Source: Mycobacterium scrofulaceum
Lineage (GTDB): Bacteria > Actinomycetota > Actinomycetes > Mycobacteriales > Mycobacteriaceae
Length of the DNA stretch: 64,000 nucleotides
Reading direction: 5' to 3'
Assembly: GCF_002086735.1 (NCBI RefSeq)
Contig: NZ_MVIJ01000025.1
Coordinates: 18,491-82,490, forward strand
This document shows, piece by piece, positions 25,598 through 32,803 of the stretch; within the stretch, counting starts at the first letter, position 1; every line of letters begins with the position of its first letter. The notes under the pieces are model-generated. The model was given only the letters and a program-made list of their open reading frames with translations. It did no database searches and was not told the origin of the DNA. The translations under genes and the position numbers were made by a program.

Positions 25598-26389
25598 TCA
25601 GCAGGCTCCGCCGGCCCCGACGGCATAGCGGTCATGCGTGTCGACACGAGCCGGATGGACCGAAGGAGCTGAAAGTCTCACGGCACGACGATGGCGATAT
25701 GCGGCAGCGCCCGTGACCGCCCCGACCGGCGCCAGCAACAGCAGCGGCACGGCGCTCGGCACTGTAGCCAGCAACAGGCCTCCGCAAGCCGCCCCGACGA
25801 CGGCCCCGGTCAGCGCGGCGGCCGCGGCCGAGTCGGCGCGGGCGCGTGACGACCGAGTACTTGCGGCGATCAGGCCGGTCAGAGCGCCAGTGAGATAAGT
25901 AGTCGCGACGGTCACACCGAGCCCGCGCATCGCGGCACCCTGCAGACCCATGGCCGCGGCCGCGGCAGCGAGTAGTCCCAACTGCAACGCTCCCTTAGGC
26001 GCGCCACGCGTCACCTCCCAGCCCAGCGCAAGCGCGAGCAGGACGCCGAATTGGACGGCGAGCGTGGCCGTAACCGGTTGCGGCCACAGCGCCCCCGAGG
26101 AGGCGTGTCGGCCCGTGATTCGGGTTCCGGTGGCAACCCCCAGCACGTAGCCGCCCAGCGCCACCGCGGTGTGAGTGAGCAGCGCCCTATCCGAGTGTGC
26201 GAGCGCGAGCCCGGTCAAGGCGAAATTGCCTGTCATCACACTGGCAAAGACGCCGCCGAGATGGGTCAGGGTGGTCACATCCAGCGCACCGGTGCCAAAT
26301 GTCAACGCCGCCGCCACCGCGGCCGGCCACCGCGGGTGCGGATGGTCGGCCGCCGTGGGCGCGATCGGAGTAGCAAGAACGGCCATCAC
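25598..26389 (-). CDS. DUF1275 (YoaK-like) membrane protein
   Basis: 263-residue polytopic membrane protein with about six hydrophobic helices. The family signature near the first helix is present (GALDVTTLTHLGGVFASVMTGN), as is GVTVATTYLTGALTG in the second half. These two related blocks suggest an internal duplication. DUF1275 proteins are predicted transporters or channels of unknown substrate. The ATG overlaps the stop of the upstream dehydrogenase gene by four bases, which suggests that it moves or senses a compound related to that enzyme, such as a carboxylate (inference). Confidence 0.87.
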   Translation of the reverse strand: MMAVLATPIAPTAADHPHPRWPAAVAAALTFGTGALDVTTLTHLGGVFASVMTGNFALTGLALAHSDRALLTHTAVALGGYVLGVATGTRITGRHASSGALWPQPVTATLAVQFGVLLALALGWEVTRGAPKGALQLGLLAAAAAAMGLQGAAMRGLGVTVATTYLTGALTGLIAASTRSSRARADSAAAAALTGAVVGAACGGLLLATVPSAVPLLLLAPVGAVTGAAAYRHRRAVRLSAPSVHPARVDTHDRYAVGAGGAC

Positions 26390-27351
26390 TGCTGAGCCGT
26401 TGCGACCAGGGTGAGCGCCTCTGCGCAGCGTTCGGACGCCGCGCGTAAGATGGCCGCGCTGCGCTCCAGGGCGGCTCGCTCGTCGGCGCTCATCGATGGT
26501 TGGACAACCTGTTCAACGCCGTTGGCTCCCACCACCGCGGGCAGTGAGAGCGTGGTGCCGTATTGGGGGAGGTGGACCCCGACGGGAAGCAGCACCCGCT
26601 CGTCACGCAACACCGCGGCGGTCAGCCTCGCGGCCACCGAAGCGATGCCGTAGCGGCTGGCGCCCGTGCCCTCGATGATAGCGATATTCGCGTAGCGAAC
26701 ATCGTTCTCGATCTCCTTGCGGACATCCTCTGCTGGCCGGCAATTGCGGTCGATCATGTCGAGGACGGGTTCGTGGGATACCGCGGCGGTGGACCACAAC
26801 AAGACCTCAGAAGTTCCGTGTTCGCCGACCACCATGGCCTGCACGTCCGACGGTTGAACGTTCAACCGCTCGGCCAGGTGTACCTGGAACCGCAAGGAGT
26901 CGAGGAGGGTACCGGTGGAAAACACCCGGTTATGGCCGGCCAACAGTCGGGTGATCTCGGCCAACGGGTCCGGCGGATCGGTAACCACCATGAGCACCGC
27001 CGCGGGCGCGGCATCCACGATCTTAGGAACGATATCGGCGTAGATGAGGGCGTTCTCGGCCGCCAACCGCAACCTTCCCTGGGGGTCGGTGCGGTCGACC
27101 GCGCCACCGGCGCGTTCGTTGACGCCGGCTGTGATGAGGACCAGCGCCGCGTTGGCGAGGTCTTCGATGCCGCCGGCGCGCACGTGAGTGCCCGGGGTCA
27201 GCGGGGCCCCGTACCGCAAGTCGAGCGCCACCCCCGCTGCGCGCTCAGGGTCACGGTCGACGAGAACGATCTCGCGGCACAATCCATTCTCGACCAATGC
27301 CAGTCCGGTGGCCGCTCCTACCTCTCCAGCGCCAACAATGCCAACTTTCAC
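26386..27351 (-). CDS. L-lactate/malate dehydrogenase-family protein
   Basis: 321-residue NAD-dependent 2-hydroxyacid dehydrogenase of the LDH/MDH superfamily. Visible features are the Rossmann GAGEVGAA, the NAD-ribose acid LVDRD, and the substrate residues in GTLLDSLRF (the Asp and Arg of the LDH active site). The catalytic histidine is in GEHGTSEV. Two positions are unusual. The active-site loop reads NERAGGAVDRTD and lacks the normal QKPGETR or RKPGMTR pattern. The VTNP motif reads VTDPPD, replacing the substrate-contacting Asn. Substrate preference is therefore open. The start is GTG at 27351 with GGAGGAAG at 27357-27364. It is the first gene of the cassette. Confidence 0.88.
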   Translation of the reverse strand: MKVGIVGAGEVGAATGLALVENGLCREIVLVDRDPERAAGVALDLRYGAPLTPGTHVRAGGIEDLANAALVLITAGVNERAGGAVDRTDPQGRLRLAAENALIYADIVPKIVDAAPAAVLMVVTDPPDPLAEITRLLAGHNRVFSTGTLLDSLRFQVHLAERLNVQPSDVQAMVVGEHGTSEVLLWSTAAVSHEPVLDMIDRNCRPAEDVRKEIENDVRYANIAIIEGTGASRYGIASVAARLTAAVLRDERVLLPVGVHLPQYGTTLSLPAVVGANGVEQVVQPSMSADERAALERSAAILRAASERCAEALTLVATAQQ

Positions 27352-27814
27352 TTCACTTCCTCCAATTCGGTGGACGCAACTTCCCTTACGAGTCCGACGC
27401 TAAGCAGCCGTCGGTTAGCGGCTGCCGATGAATTGGTAAAAAAGTCCCTTACCTTCTGGCTTGGTGCTTTCAACATCGGGCGTGTGGCCGTGTGCTGCCG
27501 GATGAGGCCGCCGATCTCCGTGGGACCGGTTGTGGCGCAACATGATCACTCGATAGGTCTGCCAGAAGTACCTGGATGTCTGACCGCGAGCTGGTCACGA
27601 AGTTGCAAAAGGATTCCGCCGCAACGTGATCCAAGTTCCGGTCGTGAAGCCGTAGGATCACGTTCGCCGCTGAGGAGGGCGGTTAGAGCGGCGACCAAGC
27701 TTCAGCAGAAGGTTTGGGGATCGCGATGGGCAGCCACGGGATCGGACTGCTCGCGCTGGTCGAGAAGCGGCAGTAGCCCTTGCGACGGCCGGGCCGCGGC
27801 CTAGAGTCGGTCTC
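27352..27814. other. 463-bp intergenic region with dyads and a possible gene remnant
   Basis: No convincing gene is seen here. Near the dehydrogenase start is a hairpin, gcagccg (27404-27410) / cggctgc (27419-27425). A 19-bp dyad GGTAA-N9-TTACC follows (27435-27453), a plausible operator for the minus-strand cassette. The stretch around 27430-27460 is AT-rich compared with its surroundings. The right part holds a short open frame ending in TAG at 27776 whose last codons copy the end of the DUF6065 gene, suggesting a remnant 3' end. Confidence 0.5.
27761..27787 (+). repeat. Direct repeat, right copy (27 bp, 25 matching)
   Basis: Matches 23487-23513 in the same orientation, including an aligned TAG and the following cccttgcgacg. 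It lies 28 bp before the start of the Rv1558-like gene. The two copies are about 4.27 kb apart. Confidence 0.75.
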
Positions 27815-28252
27815 ATGCCACTTTCAGGGGAATACGCGCCGAGCCCATGGGACTGGGCCCGCGAACAGGCCGAGAAGTACGAGCAGTCCGGCGGCACCGA
27901 GGCCACCGACATGAAGGGGAAACCCATCATCGTGTTGACCACGGTCGGGGCCAAGACCGGCAAGCTGCGCAAGACCCCGCTGATGCGGGTCGAGCACGAC
28001 GGCGAGTACGCGATCGTCGCCTCGCTCGGCGGCGCGCCCAAGCACCCCGTCTGGTACCACAACGTCGTCAAGAATCCCCGGGTCGAGCTGCAGGACGGCG
28101 GCACGACCCGCGAATACGACGCGCGGGAGGTGTTCGGCGACGAGAAGGCAGCGTGGTGGGAACGCGCCGTCGAGGCCTGGCCCGACTACGCCGAATACCA
28201 GAAGAAGACGGACCGGCAGATCCCGGTGTTCGTGCTGACCCCGGTCGGCTGA
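27815..28252 (+). CDS. Deazaflavin (F420)-dependent nitroreductase-family protein
   Basis: 145-residue split-barrel protein of the DDN/DUF385 family, matching Rv1558. The typical motifs are VLTTVGAKTGKLRKTPLMRVEHDGEYAIVAS (cofactor-binding region, only the key part cited) and PVWYHNVVKNPRVEL. Members bind F420 and reduce quinones or nitroaromatic prodrugs such as pretomanid (family knowledge). The natural substrate here is unknown. It lies 38 bp upstream of ilvA on the same strand. Confidence 0.92.
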   Translation: MPLSGEYAPSPWDWAREQAEKYEQSGGTEATDMKGKPIIVLTTVGAKTGKLRKTPLMRVEHDGEYAIVASLGGAPKHPVWYHNVVKNPRVELQDGGTTREYDAREVFGDEKAAWWERAVEAWPDYAEYQKKTDRQIPVFVLTPVG

Positions 28253-28290
28253 ATTCCGGAGTTGACCGGCTGGCATGGCACCATTGATCA

Positions 28291-29574
28291 GTGTCCGCCG
28301 AATTGAGCCATAGCTCGAGCGTCTCGCCGGTGTGCGCGGCGGACATCGACAGCGCGGCCAAGCGGATCGCCGCGGTCGTCACGCCGACCCCGCTGCAGTA
28401 CAGCGACCGGTTGTCGGCGATCACCGGCGCGCAGGTGTACCTCAAGCGGGAAGACCTGCAGGTGGTGCGCTCCTACAAGCTGCGCGGGGCCTACAACCTG
28501 TTGGTCCAGCTGTCCGATGAGGAGCTGGCCGCCGGCGTGGTGTGCTCGTCGGCGGGCAACCACGCGCAGGGCTTCGCCTACGCGTGCCGGACGCTGGGCG
28601 TGCGCGGCCGCGTCTACGTGCCCGCCAAGACCCCTCAACAGAAGCGGGACCGCATCCGCTACCACGGCCGGGAGTTCATCGAGCTGATCGTCGGCGGAAC
28701 GACCTACGACCTGGCCGCCGAGGCGGCGCTGGTCGACGTCGAACGCACGGGCGCCACCCTGGTGCCCCCGTATGACGACCTGCGCACGATCGCCGGTCAG
28801 GGCACCATCGCGGTCGAGCTGCTGGGTCAACTGGACAGCGAACCGGACTTGGTGGTGGTCCCCGTGGGGGGCGGCGGCTGCATCGCCGGCATCACCACCT
28901 ACCTCGCCGAACGGACGACGAACACGTCGGTGCTGGGCATCGAACCGGCCGGGGCGGCGGCGATGATGGCCGCGCTGGCCGAAGGGGAGCCGGTGACGCT
29001 GGACCACGTGGACCAGTTCGTCGACGGCGCCGCGGTGCGGCGGGCGGGCACGCTGACCTACGCCGCGCTGGCCGCCGCCGGCGACATGGTGTCGATCACC
29101 ACGATCGACGAGGGGGCGGTCTGCACCGCGATGCTGGACCTCTACCAGAACGAGGGCATCATCGCCGAGCCCGCGGGCGCGCTGTCGGTGGCCGGGCTGC
29201 TGGAGGCCGACATCGAGCCGGGCTCGACGGTGGTGTGCCTCATCTCGGGCGGCAACAACGACGTGTCGCGCTACGGGGAAGTGCTCGAGCGCTCGCTGGT
29301 CCACCTCGGCCTCAAGCACTACTTCCTGGTGGATTTCCCGCAGGAACCCGGCGCGCTGCGCCGCTTCCTCGACGAGGTGCTGGGCCCCGACGACGACATC
29401 ACCCTGTTCGAGTACATCAAGCGCAACAACCGCGAGACCGGCGAGGCGCTGGTGGGCATCCAGCTGGCGTCGTCGGCCGACCTGGACGGCCTGCTGGCCC
29501 GGATGCGGGCGACGGAGCTGCACGTCGAACGCCTCGAGCCCGGCTCCCCGGCGTACCGCTACCTGCTGTTCTAG
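28291..29574 (+). CDS. ilvA: Threonine dehydratase (threonine ammonia-lyase)
   Basis: PLP enzyme that converts L-threonine to 2-oxobutanoate and ammonia, the first step of isoleucine synthesis. The 427-residue protein has the PLP lysine K63 (SYKLRGAYN). The phosphate-cradle motif is GGGGCIAG, and SSAGNHAQG is also present. A single ACT-like regulatory domain sits at the C-terminus (from about residue 345, HYFLVDFPQEPGALRRFL), shorter than the double domain of E. coli IlvA. It probably senses isoleucine. The start is GTG at 28291. It corresponds to Rv1559. Confidence 0.95.
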   Translation: MSAELSHSSSVSPVCAADIDSAAKRIAAVVTPTPLQYSDRLSAITGAQVYLKREDLQVVRSYKLRGAYNLLVQLSDEELAAGVVCSSAGNHAQGFAYACRTLGVRGRVYVPAKTPQQKRDRIRYHGREFIELIVGGTTYDLAAEAALVDVERTGATLVPPYDDLRTIAGQGTIAVELLGQLDSEPDLVVVPVGGGGCIAGITTYLAERTTNTSVLGIEPAGAAAMMAALAEGEPVTLDHVDQFVDGAAVRRAGTLTYAALAAAGDMVSITTIDEGAVCTAMLDLYQNEGIIAEPAGALSVAGLLEADIEPGSTVVCLISGGNNDVSRYGEVLERSLVHLGLKHYFLVDFPQEPGALRRFLDEVLGPDDDITLFEYIKRNNRETGEALVGIQLASSADLDGLLARMRATELHVERLEPGSPAYRYLLF

Positions 29575-29591
29575 ACCCCGGGCCGCGGTGC

Positions 29592-30512
29592 ATGGACCAG
29601 GAGTTTGGGCCCGGTACCGGCGGATTCGGCCCGGTCAGCGCCGGCGTCGCCGGTGTGCTCGCCCTGTTGGCGTGGGCGGCGATCTGGGTTGCCCGGTGCG
29701 GACCCCGGTTGCGGATGCAGTGGAGGCGGGTGTTCCGCTCGGCCGCGGTCGGCAAAACGCTGACCTGGGTCCACGACCGGATCGGTGACCGGGGACGGTC
29801 GCTGGCCCGCCGGTGGCCGGCCGGCGAGGTCGCCGGAGTCGCATTGCTGCTCGGGCTGGTCGCGGTCGTGGCGCTGGCGGCCGGCTTCACCGAGGTGCTC
29901 GACGACGTGCTGGAGGGCGACGGCATCGCCGGGATCGACCCACCGGTGACCCGATGGCTCGCGGCGCACCGCGACCTGTGGCTGACCGCCGCCCTGCGGG
30001 CGGTCACCCTCGCGGGCGAACCGCTCGTCCTGGCTGCGCTCGCCTTCCCGATCTCGGTTGCCGCGGGTTGGCGGTGCCGGTCGTGGCGCCCAGTGATGCT
30101 TGCCCTGGTGGGTGGCGGGGCGGTCCCGCTGGTGCTCTTTTCCGCCAAAGCCCTGGTGGGCCGGCAGCGCCCGCCCCTGCCGTTCGCCCTGATCGACGCG
30201 GACGGGTATTCGTTCCCCTCCGGGCACGCGACCGGCACCGCCGCGATCATGGTCATCTCCGCGTGGATGCTGACCCGCTGGCTGATCCCCTGGTGGGCGG
30301 TTCGCGTGACGGCCTGGGCCCTGGCGATCGGCTCGGCGTTCCTGATCGGGTTCTCGCGTGTCTATCTGGGAGTTCACTACGTGAGCGACGTGCTCTCCGG
30401 CTGGATGCTGGGCCTGGCCTGGGCCGGCACCGTCATCCTGGTCGGCACCTGGTGGGACGACACCCGGCGGGCCGGCGGCCGGGCGGGCAGGTCACGATCG
30501 GCGCCCGGGTAG
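29592..30512 (+). CDS. PAP2-family membrane phosphatase
   Basis: 306-residue integral membrane protein with about six helices. The three PAP2 motifs are complete: KALVGRQRP (from K186), PSGH (catalytic H212) and SRVYLGVHYVSD (H262 and the following Asp). Family members hydrolyse lipid or polyprenyl phosphates such as phosphatidic acid or undecaprenyl diphosphate at the outer leaflet. The specific substrate is unknown. It begins 17 bp after ilvA and its last 21 bp overlap the convergent PPOX gene. Confidence 0.9.
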   Translation: MDQEFGPGTGGFGPVSAGVAGVLALLAWAAIWVARCGPRLRMQWRRVFRSAAVGKTLTWVHDRIGDRGRSLARRWPAGEVAGVALLLGLVAVVALAAGFTEVLDDVLEGDGIAGIDPPVTRWLAAHRDLWLTAALRAVTLAGEPLVLAALAFPISVAAGWRCRSWRPVMLALVGGGAVPLVLFSAKALVGRQRPPLPFALIDADGYSFPSGHATGTAAIMVISAWMLTRWLIPWWAVRVTAWALAIGSAFLIGFSRVYLGVHYVSDVLSGWMLGLAWAGTVILVGTWWDDTRRAGGRAGRSRSAPG

Positions 30513-31154
30513 GTACCCCGGCACCGGGGTCGCGGGATCGAGGTCGTCGGCGGGCACCGGCGCCCCTGCCGTGACGCGCAGTGGCACCACCCCCGCCCAG
30601 TGCGGCAGCGCGCAATCCTGCGGATCGTCGACCGGGCCGCCGGTACGGACCTTGGCCGACACCTCGGCGAGGTCGAGCGCGAGCACCCCGGTGGCTGCCA
30701 GCTCGCGCGGATTCGGGGCTCGGCAGTCGGCGGCCCGCCCGGGCGCGACGTGGTCGAGCAAACCGGCCAGCGCCCTTCGCTGCTCCGCCTCGTCGTCGAC
30801 GACGCGCGCGGCGCCCAGCACCACGACCGAGCGGAAGTTGACCGAGTGGTGCATGGCGGCGCGCGCCAGCACCAGGCCGTCGACCAGGGTGACCGTCACG
30901 CACACGGGCAGGCCCGCCGGCGCGGCCCGGGCCGCGAGCAGGGGACCGCTGCCGCTGGAGCCGTGCAGGTAGAGCGTCTCGCCGAGGCGGGCGTGGGTGG
31001 TCGGCAGCACCACCGGGCGCCCGTCGCTGAGATAGCCGAGGTGGCAGACGAGCGATTCGTCCAGGATTTGGTGGACGGTGTCGCGGTCGTAGTGCGCGCG
31101 CTCCCGGTAGCGCGTGGGCGTGGTGCGGGGCGTCGGCTCGTATCCGGTGCGCAT
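30492..31154 (-). CDS. Pyridoxamine-5'-phosphate-oxidase-like FMN/F420-binding protein
   Basis: 220-residue split-barrel protein of the PNPOx-like (nitroimidazole-resistance type) group. It begins with a short Arg/Tyr-rich segment and then HQILDESLVCHLGYLSDGRPVVLP, the usual first strand pair. LYLHGSSGSGPL (phosphate-binding loop) and MHHSVNFRSVVVLG follow. The ATG at 31154 is chosen because family similarity starts soon after it. It is divergent from a MocR regulator with only 29 bp between the starts, an arrangement typical of an enzyme controlled by its neighbour. Confidence 0.87.
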   Translation of the reverse strand: MRTGYEPTPRTTPTRYRERAHYDRDTVHQILDESLVCHLGYLSDGRPVVLPTTHARLGETLYLHGSSGSGPLLAARAAPAGLPVCVTVTLVDGLVLARAAMHHSVNFRSVVVLGAARVVDDEAEQRRALAGLLDHVAPGRAADCRAPNPRELAATGVLALDLAEVSAKVRTGGPVDDPQDCALPHWAGVVPLRVTAGAPVPADDLDPATPVPGYLPGRRS

Positions 31155-31171
31155 GGCGATTGCCTTTGTTC

Positions 31172-31200
31172 TAGTACATAATAATGTGCGTGCCAGTACA
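31172..31200. promoter_or_regulatory. Spaced direct repeat in the PPOX/MocR divergent region
   Basis: AGTACA occurs at 31173-31178 and 31195-31200, 22 bp apart (two helical turns), within an AT-rich patch covering both promoters and the first MocR codons. MocR regulators commonly bind pairs of direct repeats. The TATTAT and TACATA sequences here are possible -10 elements for the two genes. Confidence 0.4.
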
Positions 31201-32518
31201 AAGCAGCATAGCCGGAAGCGGCGCCGAGTCCATAGCGGCCAGCATCGAAGAGGCGATCTCGGCCGGCTCCCTGGCGCCCGGCGACGCCCTGCCGCCCGTC
31301 CGCGAGCTGGCCGCTCGGTTGGGCGTGAACGCCAACACCGCCGCGTCGGCCTACCGCCTGCTGCGCCATCGGGGTGTCGTGGAGACGGCGGGCCGGCGGG
31401 GCACCCGGGTGCGCCACCGCCCGGCGACCACCCCGCGATCGCTGCTGGGCCTGGACGTGCCGACCGGGGTGCGCGACCTGTCGACCGGCAATCCGGACCC
31501 CGCCCTGTTACCCCTTGCCGGCGCCATGCTGCCCGGCCCCGTCGCGGGCCGGCCCGTGCTGTACGGGGAGCCGGCCATGTCGGCGGCGCTGGCCGAGTTC
31601 GCACGGGCGGCGCTGTCCGCCGACGGCGTCCCGGCCGACCACCTCGCGGTGACCAGCGGCGCGCTCGACGGCATCGAGCGCGTCCTGACCGCGCACCTGC
31701 GTCCCGGTGATCGCGTCGCGGTCGAAGACCCGGGCTGGGCCAACCTGCTCGACCTGCTCGCCGCGCTGGGCCTCGCGGCCGAGCCCGTCCGGGTCGACGA
31801 CGACGGCCCGCTGCCCGCTGACCTGACGCGGGCGCTGGATCGCGGTGTGCGCGGGCTGGTCGTCACCAACCGCGCCCAGAACCCCACGGGCGCCGCGCTG
31901 TCCGCGAGGCGCGCCGACGAGCTACGAAAACTGTTGAACGACAGGGCGAGCGAGCTGCTGCTGGTGGAAGACGACCACTGCGCGGGCATTTCCGGCGCGC
32001 CGCTGCACACCTTGGCCGGGGTGACCCGGCACTGGGCGTTCGTGCGGTCGGCGTCCAAGCCCTACGGCCCCGACCTGCGGGTGGCCGTGCTGGCGGGCGA
32101 CCACCGCACCGTCGAGCGCGTGGTCGGCCGGCTGCGGCTGGGCCCGGGCTGGGTCAGCCACCTACTGCAGGACCTGGCGGTCAGCCTGTGGTCGGATCCG
32201 GCGGCCGCCCGCCTCGTCGCCACGGCCGAGCGGCGCTACGCCGCCACCCGGCGGGCGCTGTGCGCCGCCCTGGCCGAGCGCGACGTCGCCGCGCACGGCC
32301 GCTCCGGGCTCAACGTGTGGGTGCCTGTGCCCGACGAGACCGTCGCGATCACCCGGTTGCTGGCCGCGGGCTGGGCCGCGGCGCCAGGCACGCGGTTCCG
32401 GATCGGCACTCCGGCGGGCATCCGCGTCACCGCCGCGGGCCTGGGCTCCGACGAGATCGCGCCCCTGGCGGACGCGATCGCCGACGCGGTGCACGGCGCG
32501 GGCCGGCCCAGCGTGTAG
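31184..32518 (+). CDS. MocR-type (GntR + aminotransferase) transcriptional regulator
   Basis: 444-residue chimera. The GntR winged helix (about residues 12-75; PPVRELAARLGVNANTAASAYRLL) is fused to a fold-type I aminotransferase domain. The PLP lysine is K292 (SASKPYG), and the upstream NPTG motif is also present (QNPTGAALS). Such proteins (PdxR, GabR) sense PLP or an amino acid-PLP adduct. The divergent PNPOx-like gene suggests a link to vitamin B6 or flavin enzymes (inference). The start is ATG at 31184; the GTG at 31190 would fit the promoter hexamers better. Confidence 0.9.
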   Translation: MCVPVQSSIAGSGAESIAASIEEAISAGSLAPGDALPPVRELAARLGVNANTAASAYRLLRHRGVVETAGRRGTRVRHRPATTPRSLLGLDVPTGVRDLSTGNPDPALLPLAGAMLPGPVAGRPVLYGEPAMSAALAEFARAALSADGVPADHLAVTSGALDGIERVLTAHLRPGDRVAVEDPGWANLLDLLAALGLAAEPVRVDDDGPLPADLTRALDRGVRGLVVTNRAQNPTGAALSARRADELRKLLNDRASELLLVEDDHCAGISGAPLHTLAGVTRHWAFVRSASKPYGPDLRVAVLAGDHRTVERVVGRLRLGPGWVSHLLQDLAVSLWSDPAAARLVATAERRYAATRRALCAALAERDVAAHGRSGLNVWVPVPDETVAITRLLAAGWAAAPGTRFRIGTPAGIRVTAAGLGSDEIAPLADAIADAVHGAGRPSV

Positions 32519-32739
32519 GCCCAGCGTTTAGGCCAGCGTCAGCCCGTTTCGGTGCCGCCGGCCCCCAGGCCCGGGCCCGTCCACAACAACACCACGCTGC
32601 GTTCCGGCGGCGGCTCGTTGACGGCCGGCGCGGGCCTTTTCTTCCTCAGCAAGCCGACCCACCGGCAGAATGCGGATTGATTCATGGGCGGATCATCGGC
32701 CGTTGCGGGGCCCGGCCGCTCACCGCCATCCACACCCCC

Positions 32740-32803
32740 CCGCGAGCAGACACATAATCGCGTGACGCGCCGCGATGCGGTGCGATTTTACGTCTGCTCG
32801 CGG
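32740..32803. terminator. Long dyad between convergent MocR and treZ genes
   Basis: Perfect 12-base arms ccgcgagcagac (32740-32751) and gtctgctcgcgg (32792-32803) are extended inward by a further imperfect match (acataatcgc against gcgattttac), giving about 22 paired bases. The right arm lies in the last codons of treZ. It probably acts as a bidirectional terminator. The sequence between the MocR stop (32518) and this dyad holds no supported gene. Confidence 0.65.

Noticed and set aside
27684..27776. Short frame before the Rv1558-like gene as a real small gene
   Set aside because: It has only a weakly placed ATG 16 codons from its end and no ribosome site; it is better explained as a remnant 3' end next to the direct repeat.
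32539..32685. Possible 48-residue minus-strand peptide between MocR and treZ
   Set aside because: ATG at 32685 has no Shine-Dalgarno or promoter, the product is Pro/Gly-rich without a family, and it runs into no operon.
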